Of a DNA stretch of 64,000 nucleotides, positions 10,896 through 19,933 are shown in pieces (within the stretch, counting starts at the first letter, position 1; the number at the start of each line of letters is the position of its first letter). The translations under genes and the position numbers were made by a program. Source of the stretch: Planctomycetota bacterium. Its GTDB lineage: Bacteria > Planctomycetota > UBA1135 > UBA2386. The stretch lies in the NCBI GenBank assembly GCA_014192625.1, contig BJHM01000007.1, positions 106,621-170,620 of the forward strand, read 5' to 3'. A model generated the notes under the pieces. It searched no databases and was not told the DNA's origin. It saw nothing but the letters and a program-made list of their open reading frames with translations.

Positions 10896-12158
10896 TCAGG
10901 GTCGCTTCAGCGCATCGGCGAGCAGTCTTGCGAGCGCTGGCGTGACGATTTGCTGCGCCCGTTCGTTGGGGTGCATGTCCGCGGGGCTGACCCACAGATC
11001 CGTGCATTGCTGTCCGCGCAGGACCGGCAACAGGTCGAGGAATGACAGATTCTCCTGCCGACAGAAGTCCCTCACCAACTCGTGCATCTTGGCAAACGGA
11101 TAGAACGCGCCGGTTTCCAGCGACTGAAGGAACGGCCAGATGACGACGGCAGCTTTCGCGCCGTGTTGGTCGCACCACTCGCGGATCTCGCGGAGCGACC
11201 GCTGCGGCGTGCCTTTGACCCAATAGCACTGCGGGGTCTCTTCCTTGTTGCGATACCAGAGGTGGTCCGCAGGCAACTGCATCAGTTCAGTAACCCAGTC
11301 ACGGGTTGGATCGAGGTCGAGCGGGTGTTGTGCGGCAATGCCACGCGCGAGGTCGCTCAGCAATCGCGATTCGTGCCACCACCGTCGCTCGCTCTCGGGT
11401 AGATCGATGGGTGCCAACGCTGCGGTGGCAAATTGGCTGAGTTTGCCGTTAGTCACCAGCAAGTCATTGAGGCAGAGAGTGACCAACACGACATCGGGCT
11501 GAAAGCGGCCATGGCGGTGTTGCAGCGCGAGTGAATACTCGTCGACATAGGCAGACCCAGCGCCGCCGCAGTTGAGCACCTGTACATTGGCGCCAAGTTT
11601 GCGCAGTTCCTGCTCTACCAGCACGGGCCAGTTGTGATCCTTTCGCACGCCCCAGCCAAGAGTGAACGAGTCGCCAATGCAGACGACGCGCTGCTCTCCG
11701 GTTGGTTTGTTGAGTGTGAGGTCGTCGCGGTCGCGAATCCCGAACTGGTTGAAGCGGTATTCAACGCAGCCGTCGGTATCGAAGTAGTCCTGTCGCGCAC
11801 CGGTGTAGCAGATGAAAAAATGTGAGTTCGGCAGCCACGTGACGTTTTTTAGCAGTGCTGTTCTGGGCATGGCATAGCCCTCGCCGAACCAGTTATTCGA
11901 AGATCCCGCGAGCGGGGTCGTTTTGGTGCCAATCGGGATCGCAGGATCGGGCCATGGCGCTTGGATGCTCAGTCGAAACGCCAACTCCTCGGCCACCGTG
12001 ATCGGGCCGAGGCCAATCGGTTGGTGCTCCGCAGTGCGGAAGTACATTCGATCGCGCGGCACCGCAACCGGTTGGCTGCGCCAAAACCATTCTGCGAGCC
12101 CGACTGCCCCCGCCAGTGCGGCTGATACGAGAAGCAGACGGGTAACGATCTGGTTCAT
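10896..12158 (-). CDS. Membrane-anchored SGNH/GDSL-like hydrolase, copy 2
   Basis: A 420-residue paralogue of the gene downstream. It has an N-terminal anchor, GDSFTLGWGV (catalytic Ser), TLCLND (block III) and PADMHPN (Asp/His). The first ~130 residues contain the same periplasmic lead-in, including FICYTG and a GIRDRDDL segment, as the other copy. The pair probably arose by duplication. Only 51 nt separate its ATG from that of the carbamoyltransferase on the other strand, so the two directions may share one control region. Confidence 0.85.
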   Translation of the reverse strand: MNQIVTRLLLVSAALAGAVGLAEWFWRSQPVAVPRDRMYFRTAEHQPIGLGPITVAEELAFRLSIQAPWPDPAIPIGTKTTPLAGSSNNWFGEGYAMPRTALLKNVTWLPNSHFFICYTGARQDYFDTDGCVEYRFNQFGIRDRDDLTLNKPTGEQRVVCIGDSFTLGWGVRKDHNWPVLVEQELRKLGANVQVLNCGGAGSAYVDEYSLALQHRHGRFQPDVVLVTLCLNDLLVTNGKLSQFATAALAPIDLPESERRWWHESRLLSDLARGIAAQHPLDLDPTRDWVTELMQLPADHLWYRNKEETPQCYWVKGTPQRSLREIREWCDQHGAKAAVVIWPFLQSLETGAFYPFAKMHELVRDFCRQENLSFLDLLPVLRGQQCTDLWVSPADMHPNERAQQIVTPALARLLADALKRP

Positions 12159-12209
12159 GAGCGAGGTGTCGACAGTGCGTTACTCCAAACCCTATCCTAT
12201 CGCGCCTTC

Positions 12210-14042
12210 ATGCATACCTACGTGCTTGGCATCTCGGCCTACTACCATGACTCCGCTGCGAGCCTGTTGTGCGATGGCGTAGTGGTGGCAGCGGCGCAGG
12301 AGGAGCGATTCACGCGCAAAAAGCATGACGCGGGCTTTCCTCTAAAGTCCGTCGAGTTTTGCCTTCAGCAAGCGGGTATCGCGGCCAAGGATCTCGATTT
12401 CGTCGCGTTCTATGACAAGCCGCTGATGAAGTTCCATCGCTTGCTCGAAACGTATTTGGCGCACGCGCCGTTTGGCATTCGCTCGTTCCGGCTGGCGATG
12501 CCTTCGTGGATGAGCAGCAAGCTGCATATGCGCCGTGAGCTGACGAAGGGCCTTGGCTGCAGGCCGAAGAACCAATTTGTTTTCCCCGAGCATCACGAGA
12601 GCCACGCGGCGAGCGCGTTCTACCCGTCGCCATTCGAGGATGCTGCAGTGTTGACCATGGATGGTGTCGGCGAATGGGCAACGACCTCGATCGGCATTGG
12701 CGAAGGCAATTGCCTGAACCTCACGCATGAGATCCGCTTTCCGCATTCGCTCGGGCTGCTCTATTCAGCCTTCACCTACTACTGCGGTTTCAAGGTCAAC
12801 TCAGGCGAATATAAGTTGATGGGTCTAGCTCCCTATGGCGAGCCGCGATTTGAAAAACTGATCCGTGAACACCTGATCGACATCCGTGCGGATGGCAGTT
12901 ATCGCCTCGACCAGTCGTACTTCGACTATTGCGCCGGCGTGACGATGACGGGGCCCAAGTTTCACGCGCTATTTGGTAGTGCTCCGCGCAAACCCGAGTC
13001 GCCACTTGATCAGCGACACATGGATCTTGCCGCTTCGATCCAGAAGGTGACCGAGGATGTGATGCTCAAGACCGCGCGCTTTGCCCACCAGATCACCGGC
13101 AAGAAAAACCTCTGCCTCGCTGGTGGCGTCGCACTCAATTGCGTTGGCAACGGGGTGATCTTGCGCGAGGGTCCGTTCGACAATATCTGGATCCAACCTG
13201 CGGCTGGCGATGCCGGTGGCGCACTCGGTGCAGCTTCGTTCTTGTGGCACCAACTGTTGGACAAGCCGCGCACCGTGCAGGCGATCGACTCGCAGCGCGG
13301 CAGTTTGCTCGGACCAAAGTACGAGGCCAAAGAAATCCGCGATCTGCTGCAATCGCAGCAAGTGACGTTCGAGGAGTTGGCCACCGAGCCCGCGCTCGCA
13401 GACCGAGTCGCTGAGTTGATCGAGCAAGAGAATGTCATCGGCTGGTTTCAAGGACCGATGGAGTTTGGTCCCCGTGCGCTCGGATCGCGCAGCATCATCG
13501 GTGACGCTCGCTCACCAAAGATGCAGAGCGTGATGAATCTGAAGATCAAGTTCCGCGAATCATTCCGACCCTTTGCGCCAATCGTGCTACGCGAAGACGC
13601 GAGTGAATACTTCGACATCAAACCGCAGCATGACAGCCCATACATGCTGATCGTGGCGCCGGTGCGCGAGGACAAGCGAAAGCCCGTGGATACGTTGGCC
13701 ACCGGGCTCGACAAGCTCAAGCAATTGCGCTCCGTGATTCCGGCTGTGACGCACGTCGACTATTCGGCGCGGCTGCAAACCGTCGACAGCGAGCGCAATC
13801 CGCGGCTCGCCGCGCTCATGCGAAGCTTCAAGCGGCGCACGGGTTGCCCGGTACTGATCAACACGAGCTTCAACGTCCGCGGCGAGCCAATCGTGTGCAC
13901 GCCGCAGGAGGCACTCCGCTGCTTCTTTGGCACGGAGATGGATGTTTTGGTGTTGGAAAACTTCGTCATTCGCCGCACTGCGCAAACCAACCTGCCGGTG
14001 ATCGATCGCGAGAAGTATCTCGCGGCGTTTTCCCTGGACTGA
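12210..14042 (+). CDS. Carbamoyltransferase (NodU/CmcH/TobZ family)
   Basis: This 610-residue enzyme has the two domains of the O-carbamoyltransferase family. The N-terminal Kae1-like half has the metal-binding EHHESHAAS (about residues 127-135) and LTMDGVGEW. The C-terminal YrdC-like half has GPMEFGPRALGSRSIIGDAR and the end motif CPVLINTSFNVRGEPIVC. These enzymes use carbamoyl phosphate and ATP to put a carbamoyl group on a hydroxyl of a sugar or natural product. It is followed by SxtJ-like and DUF5989-like genes, a trio often found together, and faces two SGNH hydrolases. A role in modifying a surface polysaccharide is inferred. Confidence 0.93.
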   Translation: MHTYVLGISAYYHDSAASLLCDGVVVAAAQEERFTRKKHDAGFPLKSVEFCLQQAGIAAKDLDFVAFYDKPLMKFHRLLETYLAHAPFGIRSFRLAMPSWMSSKLHMRRELTKGLGCRPKNQFVFPEHHESHAASAFYPSPFEDAAVLTMDGVGEWATTSIGIGEGNCLNLTHEIRFPHSLGLLYSAFTYYCGFKVNSGEYKLMGLAPYGEPRFEKLIREHLIDIRADGSYRLDQSYFDYCAGVTMTGPKFHALFGSAPRKPESPLDQRHMDLAASIQKVTEDVMLKTARFAHQITGKKNLCLAGGVALNCVGNGVILREGPFDNIWIQPAAGDAGGALGAASFLWHQLLDKPRTVQAIDSQRGSLLGPKYEAKEIRDLLQSQQVTFEELATEPALADRVAELIEQENVIGWFQGPMEFGPRALGSRSIIGDARSPKMQSVMNLKIKFRESFRPFAPIVLREDASEYFDIKPQHDSPYMLIVAPVREDKRKPVDTLATGLDKLKQLRSVIPAVTHVDYSARLQTVDSERNPRLAALMRSFKRRTGCPVLINTSFNVRGEPIVCTPQEALRCFFGTEMDVLVLENFVIRRTAQTNLPVIDREKYLAAFSLD

Positions 14043-14047
14043 CCATC

Positions 14048-14464
14048 ATGATCAAACTTCAGCTTGCACCAGATGCCCGGATGCTGCGTCAGTTCGGCTG
14101 GGCAGCACTGGTTGCGTTCCCGCTGATTGCGCTGGTGTTTCGGTGGCGTTTTGGGCTGCCCGATAACTGGGCGTATGGAATCGGTGCCATGGGGCCAATC
14201 GTATGCCTTACCGAGTTAGCAGGTGTTCATGCCGTTGCGCGGCAAGTGTTCCGCGCGCTTGTGCTGCTCACGTTTCCGATCGGATTCCTGCTTTTTCCAG
14301 TGCTGATCGGCGCGATCTATTATTGCGTGTTTACTCCGTTCGGATGGACCATGCGCCTGTTCGGCCGTGACGTCATGAACCGCCGGCCGGATCCCAAATT
14401 GAGCAGCTATTGGCATGTTCGTGGCGCCCCCCGCCCCAAGTCGAGCTATCTGAAGCTATACTGA
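14048..14464 (+). CDS. SxtJ-family membrane protein
   Basis: A 138-residue protein with three to four transmembrane helices (about residues 18-32, 42-60, 68-100). It then has a basic tail starting RLFGRDVMNRRPDP and ending near WHVRGAPRPKSSYLKLY. This matches small SxtJ-like proteins encoded after carbamoyltransferases. The ATG at 14048 lies 5 nt after the carbamoyltransferase stop. The longer frame upstream is inside that gene and is rejected. Function is unknown; a membrane scaffold for the transferase is plausible. Confidence 0.85.
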   Translation: MIKLQLAPDARMLRQFGWAALVAFPLIALVFRWRFGLPDNWAYGIGAMGPIVCLTELAGVHAVARQVFRALVLLTFPIGFLLFPVLIGAIYYCVFTPFGWTMRLFGRDVMNRRPDPKLSSYWHVRGAPRPKSSYLKLY

Positions 14465-14485
14465 CTCACCGTAATCGAGAGGCCA

Positions 14486-14707
14486 ATGATGAACTTAGAT
14501 GCGCCCAAAGAACCGCCGACCAACAATGACTTTCTGGCTGCGGCGCAGCACAAAAAACAACGTGGGCTGATTTCCGAGTTCATCGGTTTTATGGCCGAGA
14601 ACAAGCTGTGGTGGATGACGCCAATCCTGCTTGTCTTGTTAGCAGTTGGTGTGCTGTTGGTGCTCGGTGGCACTGGTGTATTGCCCTTTGTTTACATTCT
14701 GTTCTGA
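14486..14707 (+). CDS. DUF5989-like small membrane protein
   Basis: A 73-residue protein with a charged N-terminal half, the segment FIGFMAENKLWWMTPIL and one transmembrane helix ending VFLPFVYIL-like at the C-terminus. This is the pattern of DUF5989 proteins that accompany SxtJ and carbamoyltransferases. A GAGAGG ribosome-binding site lies just before the tandem ATGATG. Either ATG could be used. Function is unknown. Confidence 0.82.
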   Translation: MMNLDAPKEPPTNNDFLAAAQHKKQRGLISEFIGFMAENKLWWMTPILLVLLAVGVLLVLGGTGVLPFVYILF

Positions 14708-14774
14708 GCTGTTCTGAAAGATGATTGTCGTGCGCAGGACCCTATGACACCCCTGCGCTACGGTAGTTGCTCTG

Positions 14775-14802
14775 GACGCAGACTGAGACTGCGTCGAGTT
14801 TT
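14775..14802 (+). terminator. Probable intrinsic terminator after the carbamoyltransferase group
   Basis: GACGCAG and CTGCGTC form a perfect 7-bp stem with a 7-nt loop, followed after GAG by a short T run (14799-14802). It lies 68 nt after the DUF5989-like gene and before the sigma factor, where a terminator is expected. The T run is short, so an attenuator or leader hairpin for the sigma gene is an alternative. Confidence 0.45.
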
Positions 14803-14871
14803 CAGACACTGAAGTTTAAGGGCGTCCGCAGCCCATTCGATATTCACGCGTCACATACGAGGAGATGGAAT

Positions 14872-15732
14872 ATGCGCGATCATGGACTTGACACTTATTT
14901 GGCAGGAATCAAAGAAGTTGCACTGCTATCGCCGGAAGAAGAAATTGACCTCGCAGGCCTCGTGCAGAAGGGCGACCGCGAGGCCAGGGAGCGAATGATC
15001 CGCGCGAATCTCCGGCTGGTCGTCTCGATTGCGAAGAACTACCTGAATCGCGGGCTTACGTTCATGGACGCCATCGAAGAGGGCAACATCGGTCTAATCA
15101 GAGCGGTCGAAAAATTCGATCCCAACGCGGGATGCCGTTTTTCGACATACGCAACGTGGTGGATCAAGCAAGGCATTCGCCGTTCGTTGATCAATTCCGT
15201 CAAGACAGTGCGCATTCCGAGCTACATGAATGAGATCGTGGCGCGCTGGAAGTCGACTGCAATGGAGCTTAACTATCGCCTAGGCCGTCGGCCAACTTCG
15301 GGGGAGATTGCGTTTGAACTCGATCTGCCCGAGCACACCTGGAACTTGGTGCGTGAAACGGTGCAGGCTAACTCGCAGCCCACCCACTCGGCGACCGATG
15401 ATTCCTCTTTGCACTCCGGTGACGAGGTCGAGGACTCAAAGAGCAAGCGGCCCGAGGACATCTTCTTTGAGGGCAATGAGCTGGACCGCATGCATCAGTT
15501 GCTAGGCGAGCTCCAGGTCAGCGAGTCGCGAATCCTCAAGTTGCGTTACGGGCTCGTCTCAGGCAAGGGGATGACGTTGAAGGCGATCGGCAAAAAATTT
15601 GGCATCACGCGCGAGCGGGTTCGATTGCTGGAGCAGCAAGCGATTAAGAAGCTGCAGCGGATCATGGGGCGCGAGTTTGACGAAGGTGAGGCCATTCCCA
15701 TCAGGCGAATCGCTGACGGCCTGTTGGAGTGA
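14872..15732 (+). CDS. Compact sigma-70 family RNA polymerase sigma factor (RpoD/SigA-like)
   Basis: A 286-residue sigma factor. It has region 1.2 ([18 protein letters not shown]), region 2 with [25 protein letters not shown] and the -10-binding [15 protein letters not shown], region 3, and region 4 with [20 protein letters not shown] and the helix [15 protein letters not shown]. Region 1.1 is missing. The ATG at 14872 has an AGGAGA ribosome-binding site 6 nt upstream, so longer frames are not needed. The small size and shortened N-terminus fit a SigA-like alternative factor or a reduced primary factor. Recognition of ordinary -35/-10 promoters is likely. Confidence 0.9.
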   Translation: MRDHGLDTYLAGIKEVALLSPEEEIDLAGLVQKGDREARERMIRANLRLVVSIAKNYLNRGLTFMDAIEEGNIGLIRAVEKFDPNAGCRFSTYATWWIKQGIRRSLINSVKTVRIPSYMNEIVARWKSTAMELNYRLGRRPTSGEIAFELDLPEHTWNLVRETVQANSQPTHSATDDSSLHSGDEVEDSKSKRPEDIFFEGNELDRMHQLLGELQVSESRILKLRYGLVSGKGMTLKAIGKKFGITRERVRLLEQQAIKKLQRIMGREFDEGEAIPIRRIADGLLE

Positions 15733-15832
15733 CCTGCTCAGTTGCAGGCTTGTTGGGTGGTGAAGTGGGCCTCGATCGTGTGCAATAGCGGGGTTGGTGA
15801 CTGCTCCAAACAAGCTCAGCTCCCCGTTGGCC

Positions 15833-16972
15833 ATGCGTGGTACCTCGCTCTACGTGCATGTGCCCTTCTGCGTGGTTAAATGCGGTTACTGCGACTTCAA
15901 TTCCTACGTCATCACTGATGGTGAGAGCCATGACTTGTTCCTCGGTGCGCTGGATCGGGAGCTTGCGATCAGCGGCGTGCCAACGGCGCCAGTCTCGGTC
16001 TTCATCGGCGGCGGCACGCCGAGCTACTTGGATCCAGCGCGGCTGACGCGCTTGTTCGAGATTTTGCGGCGGCACGTGGACTTGGACCGTTGTCCGGAGG
16101 TCACGATGGAGGCCAATCCCGAGAGTCTCACCCGCGAGAAGGCGGCGATTGCATTGGCGAGTGGAGTGCGGCGGGCAAGTATCGGCGTGCAGAGTTTTCG
16201 GGCGGATCGACTGAAGATGCTTGATCGAGCACACTCAGCAGATCACGCGAGGTCTGCGTTTGCTGATCTCCGCAGTGCCGGTTTTACCAACGTAAACCTC
16301 GACATGATGTTTGGCCTTCCTGGCCAGCAGCTTGAGGAGTGGCAAACCGATCTCGAGGAGGCGTTGCGGCTGAAGCCAGATCACCTGTCCTGCTACAATT
16401 TGACGTTTGAGCCGGGCACACGTTTTCACCATGAGCTTGAGCATGGGCGGATGTCGCGCAATGACGAGTCCATCGACTCCACCATCTTCACATGGACCCG
16501 GCAGCACTTGCATGCCGCGGGGTTCTCCGCCTACGAGGTCAGCAACTTCGCTGGCCGCGGCGGCCCTTGTCACCACAACGATCACTACTGGTTGCAAGGC
16601 GATTACGTTGGCGTGGGCCCAGGCGCATCTAGCCATCGCAGCGGCGTGCGATGGACCAACCTAAAGGCGCTTGAGCCATGGGCGCGGTTGTGTCTTTCGG
16701 GCGGACGGCCTTCAGCAACGGCAGAAACGCTAACCCCCAAGCAACGTGCGGGCGAAGCTGCTTGGCTGGGTTTGCGTCGCGCGGATGGAGTTGATCTCGA
16801 GCAGATTGCATTGAGCACTGGGATCGACGTGGCCGCATTATTTGCCTCTGCGATCACGGCAAATCAGAACTTGGGTTTTCTGACCATGCGTGGGTCGAGG
16901 CTGCTGCTGACGGACGCAGGGTTGCTATTCGCGGATCGTGTTGCTGGCGACTTCTTGACGCCGCCGGGCTAA
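15833..16972 (+). CDS. hemW: Radical SAM haem chaperone HemW (coproporphyrinogen oxidase-like)
   Basis: A 379-residue radical SAM protein starting MRGTSLYVHVPFC. The cluster motif is C-x3-C-x2-C followed by DFNS, without the extra Cys of true HemN, so HemW is the better name. Further family signs are FIGGGTPSYL, EANPESLT, GVQSFRADRLKMLDRAHS and the C-terminal helical domain with GAWLGLRRADGVD. HemW binds haem and hands it to haem proteins. This would suit an organism with many cytochromes, such as the ACIII genes here. In-frame TTG and GTG codons at 15794 and 15797 could add 12-13 residues; the ATG at 15833 gives the usual N-terminus. Confidence 0.88.
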   Translation: MRGTSLYVHVPFCVVKCGYCDFNSYVITDGESHDLFLGALDRELAISGVPTAPVSVFIGGGTPSYLDPARLTRLFEILRRHVDLDRCPEVTMEANPESLTREKAAIALASGVRRASIGVQSFRADRLKMLDRAHSADHARSAFADLRSAGFTNVNLDMMFGLPGQQLEEWQTDLEEALRLKPDHLSCYNLTFEPGTRFHHELEHGRMSRNDESIDSTIFTWTRQHLHAAGFSAYEVSNFAGRGGPCHHNDHYWLQGDYVGVGPGASSHRSGVRWTNLKALEPWARLCLSGGRPSATAETLTPKQRAGEAAWLGLRRADGVDLEQIALSTGIDVAALFASAITANQNLGFLTMRGSRLLLTDAGLLFADRVAGDFLTPPG

Positions 16973-16973
16973 A

Positions 16974-17714
16974 TCAGATGCCGAGTGACAGCCGGTCGGC
17001 GAGCAGTTCAGGCAGCCCGGCTTTGCGGATCTTGCGTTGCACAGCGGCGATGTCGTATTCGACGCGCTTGATGGCGCAGATCATGGTCTTCGTGTCATAG
17101 ACCGCATACGCAGCTCGCGGATCGCGGTCGCGCGGTTGACCGACGCTGCCAACGTTCATCAGCACTTTGCTAAACGGTTCAAGCGAAATTTCGATCTCCG
17201 CGGGGTAGGCGATTTCTAGCGGTTGATCAGGGTCCTTGCCTTGGCAGTAGATGGCTGGAACATGGCTGTGCCCGATGACGCAAAGAAAAGTTTTTTGTAG
17301 CGCGATGGAGTCCTTTGCTTCCAGAGGGCTCAGCACGTAGCCGAACTGGTCAGGCAAGTTCAGCGTCCCGTGCACGACTGTGTAATCGGTCCGTGCAACG
17401 ACTAGCGGCAAGGCCCGCAAAAAATCAAAGTCGCTGGGACGAATTTTGCCGCGCGTCCACAGGATCGCTGCCCGCGCAAAGTTGTTGAAGTAGGCGGTGT
17501 CGAGTATCCCGAGCACTGCTGCGTCATGGTTGCCCATGCTCACCGTGCACTTGAGGTCGCGCACCACGTCGATGCACGCGGTCGGGTCTGGGCCATAGCC
17601 GACGATGTCCCCCACCTGAACCCATTCGTCGATGCGTTCCTTGCGCATCTCGAGCACCACTGCACTCAGTGCTTCGAGGTTGCTATGGATGTCGCCAAGA
17701 ATGCCGATGCGCAT
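16974..17714 (-). CDS. Metallophosphoesterase family protein (YfcE-like)
   Basis: A 246-residue calcineurin-like phosphoesterase. All metal motifs are visible: GDIHSN at residues 7-12, GDIVGYGPDP near 37, GNHDA near 61 and GHSHVP near 149. It probably cleaves a small phosphodiester or phosphomonoester; the substrate cannot be told from sequence. It ends 1 nt from the stop of hemW on the other strand. The next gene upstream on its own strand is a membrane protein whose stop lies 6 nt before this start, so the two are probably co-transcribed. Confidence 0.9.
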   Translation of the reverse strand: MRIGILGDIHSNLEALSAVVLEMRKERIDEWVQVGDIVGYGPDPTACIDVVRDLKCTVSMGNHDAAVLGILDTAYFNNFARAAILWTRGKIRPSDFDFLRALPLVVARTDYTVVHGTLNLPDQFGYVLSPLEAKDSIALQKTFLCVIGHSHVPAIYCQGKDPDQPLEIAYPAEIEISLEPFSKVLMNVGSVGQPRDRDPRAAYAVYDTKTMICAIKRVEYDIAAVQRKIRKAGLPELLADRLSLGI

Positions 17715-17720
17715 GGGAGC

Positions 17721-18299
17721 TCAACTTGTCCCCTTTTGCGCGGGCAGGATCAACAAGAACAGTAGCCCGAGCCATTCGAGGCCTAGGGTTTGGTAGTGGC
17801 GCGAATCGAGTCCCAGCCCAGGTGCAAAAATGGCGAGCTGCAAGATCAGCACAAGAATACCAGAGGCCAATACCTCGCCTCGGTGCGCAAGATGTCTCGA
17901 CAGTGCTACCATCGTGAGCATCGTTGGCAAGCAGATCAGTGGGATGGCCAACGAGGCAGTCAGGTGCAGGGTTTCACCATGCGTAAGGACGCCCAATAGC
18001 CAACAAACGGCAACGCCGAAGAGCGCGAAGCCAAGCGTCAGTAGAACCGCCGCTGCCGGACCCGCAGGCCCGCTGCAAGCGCCCCGGTAGTGATCTCCAT
18101 AAATACTTACTGATAAACTACTTACAATTATTACCACAAATATGGCAAGTGCGACCGACGCCTCGGCCCAAACCTGTGCACCAGTGGCTAATGGAGGAGC
18201 GCCAAGAATCACTAAGCAGAGCCAAGCGACCGTAGCCCAGAGCGGCAGGGCTCCCAAGGACCGAGCCACGAGTTTTATGTGTAGCAGGATAAACCGCAT
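17721..18299 (-). CDS. Polytopic membrane protein of unknown function
   Basis: A 192-residue, strongly hydrophobic protein with about six transmembrane segments (near residues 15-35, 45-65, 80-105, 112-130, 140-160 and 170-187). It has few charged residues outside an N-terminal RFILLHIKLVARS segment and a short loop HRGEV. I recognise no family motif. The size and helix count would allow an ABC-2-type or CcmB-like permease, but no partner ATPase is adjacent. It lies upstream of the phosphoesterase and diverges from parA across a 49-nt gap. Confidence 0.7.
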   Translation of the reverse strand: MRFILLHIKLVARSLGALPLWATVAWLCLVILGAPPLATGAQVWAEASVALAIFVVIIVSSLSVSIYGDHYRGACSGPAGPAAAVLLTLGFALFGVAVCWLLGVLTHGETLHLTASLAIPLICLPTMLTMVALSRHLAHRGEVLASGILVLILQLAIFAPGLGLDSRHYQTLGLEWLGLLFLLILPAQKGTS

Positions 18300-18348
18300 C
18301 GCTTTACTTCACTCCGGTGCACAGACACGGTAAAGCACGAGGACTAGG

Positions 18349-19056
18349 ATGCAATCTAGGGGCATAACACGATCCGTAGCCTTGGCGAACCAGAAGGGTG
18401 GCGTCGGCAAAACAACAACCGCCATTCATCTGGCGCACGGCCTTTCTTTGTGTGGCCACCGGGTAGCACTGCTTGACCTTGACCCGCAAGGCAACGCCAC
18501 GGTCGGAGTTGGCGGTGAGAATGGCCTGCCTTGTGATTTTCCACAGCTTCTGCAACTGCCCTCGGGGTTTTATTTGTTGCCGGCTAACTTGGTGCAGGAC
18601 CCGACGACCCTGGATCGAATGATTCTCCAGTTGGCCGAGGCTGGTTTTGATTGGGTAGTTGCCGATTGTCCGCCACGTATGGACGAATGGGGTTGGGCAG
18701 GTGTGAGGTCCTGTATGCAGGTCATCGTTCCTGTGCAGGCCGAGTTTTTTGCTATGCAGGGCCTGTCGCAGATGCTGGCCACCCTGGATCGGATTCAGCA
18801 GCACCGGCATGGCTTTGCGGAGCTACTGGGGGTGCTCCCAACCATGGTCACCCCTTCCGACCAGGTTAGCCAAGAGGTGTTGGCGGACTTGCGCGAAAAC
18901 CTCGGAGACCGCATTCTTCAATCTACGGTACTCCGCGACCCGCAAGTCGTTGAGGCTGCTAGCCACGGGCAAACCCTGTTTCAATACAAGCCACAGGCGC
19001 CCGCCACGTTCTGTTTCTCTGAGCTGGTAAGAGAGGTTCTTCATGGTCGATCGTAA
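18349..19056 (+). CDS. parA: ParA/Soj chromosome partition ATPase
   Basis: A 235-residue ParA-type ATPase with the deviant Walker A KGGVGKTT at residues 16-23, switch I DLDPQGNAT near 44, and Walker B-type WVVADCPPRMD near 100. The later VPVQAEFFAMQGLSQ segment is typical of chromosomal Soj. ParA dimers bind DNA and move ParB-parS complexes. The gene overlaps parB by 14 nt, the usual tight pairing. It is slightly shorter than most Soj proteins but complete. Confidence 0.93.
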   Translation: MQSRGITRSVALANQKGGVGKTTTAIHLAHGLSLCGHRVALLDLDPQGNATVGVGGENGLPCDFPQLLQLPSGFYLLPANLVQDPTTLDRMILQLAEAGFDWVVADCPPRMDEWGWAGVRSCMQVIVPVQAEFFAMQGLSQMLATLDRIQQHRHGFAELLGVLPTMVTPSDQVSQEVLADLRENLGDRILQSTVLRDPQVVEAASHGQTLFQYKPQAPATFCFSELVREVLHGRS

Positions 19057-19933
19057 ATTGGGTCGTGGTCTTGATTACTTTCTCTCTGGTGCACGCACGA
19101 AGCCAGCGCCCGACGTGACAATCTCTCGCCCCGAGGAGATGGTGACGTCGCTGGAGATTTCCCGCCTTTCACCCAACCCTCGGCAACCGCGTCGCGCATT
19201 TCCAGAGGCGGAGCTCGCCCAACTCGCAGACTCCGTGCGCCTAAGTGGCATCCTCCAACCTATTCTAGTGCGCAAGGTGGGCGAATCCTTCGAGATCATT
19301 GCTGGCGAACGTCGCTGGCGCGCCGCGCAGATGGCAGGGCTGGAACGGGTCCCGGTGGTGTTGCGGTCGGTTACCGAGGAGGAGTCCGCGATTTTTGCGA
19401 TCGTCGAAAACCTGCAACGCGAAGACCTAAATGCCATGGAGAAGGCGAATGCCTTCAAGCAATTAGTGACGCAGTTCCAAGCGAGCCATGAGGATATCGC
19501 CAAGCGCGTTGGCCTCGATCGGTCCACCGTCGCCAACTTCATGCGGCTTTTGGATCTGCCTACAGCTGTTCAGGAGCATGTTTCACGTGGAACACTAAGC
19601 ATGGGGCATGCCCGCTCCCTGCTTGCCTTGAGCGATGGGGAGCTCCAAGTGCAACTTGCCGATGATGCGATTCGGCTGGGACAGTCTGTTCGCGCGTTGG
19701 AAGAGCGAATCCGAATGGTTCTCGAAGCATCCAAAGGCGAACCCCAATCCAGTCCAGCTGCCTCGTCTAGGAAGGAACCAGTCTGGGTCAAGGAGTTAGA
19801 GGAGAACTTGGCCGAATCGATTGGCGCCTCTGTCCGCATCCGCTACGGGGCTAAACGGAGCAAGATCATCATCGAGTGCTTCGGTCGTGAAGAATTTGAG
19901 CGCGTCTATGATCGCCTGAAAACCAAGCAGTAG
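19043..19933 (+). CDS. parB: ParB/Spo0J chromosome partition protein
   Basis: A 296-residue ParB. It has an N-terminal ParA-contact stretch MVDRKLGRGLDYFLSG and the CTPase/ParB domain with NPRQPRRAF, the arginine-rich patch AGERRWRA (about residue 91) and ENLQREDLNAMEKA. A helix-turn-helix follows with GLDRSTVANFMRLLDLP, and it ends in a C-terminal dimer domain. It loads on parS and spreads. A near-consensus parS site lies inside the gene itself at 19579-19594, over the codons for the HVSRGT segment. Confidence 0.93.
   Translation: MVDRKLGRGLDYFLSGARTKPAPDVTISRPEEMVTSLEISRLSPNPRQPRRAFPEAELAQLADSVRLSGILQPILVRKVGESFEIIAGERRWRAAQMAGLERVPVVLRSVTEEESAIFAIVENLQREDLNAMEKANAFKQLVTQFQASHEDIAKRVGLDRSTVANFMRLLDLPTAVQEHVSRGTLSMGHARSLLALSDGELQVQLADDAIRLGQSVRALEERIRMVLEASKGEPQSSPAASSRKEPVWVKELEENLAESIGASVRIRYGAKRSKIIIECFGREEFERVYDRLKTKQ
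19579..19594 (+). promoter_or_regulatory. parS: parS centromere-like site inside parB
   Basis: The 16-nt sequence TGTTTCACGTGGAACA differs at one position from the palindromic consensus TGTTTCACGTGAAACA bound by ParB. It is read in frame as part of the conserved HVSRGT segment of ParB. Spo0J genes of other bacteria also carry a parS, so function is likely. Confidence 0.8.
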
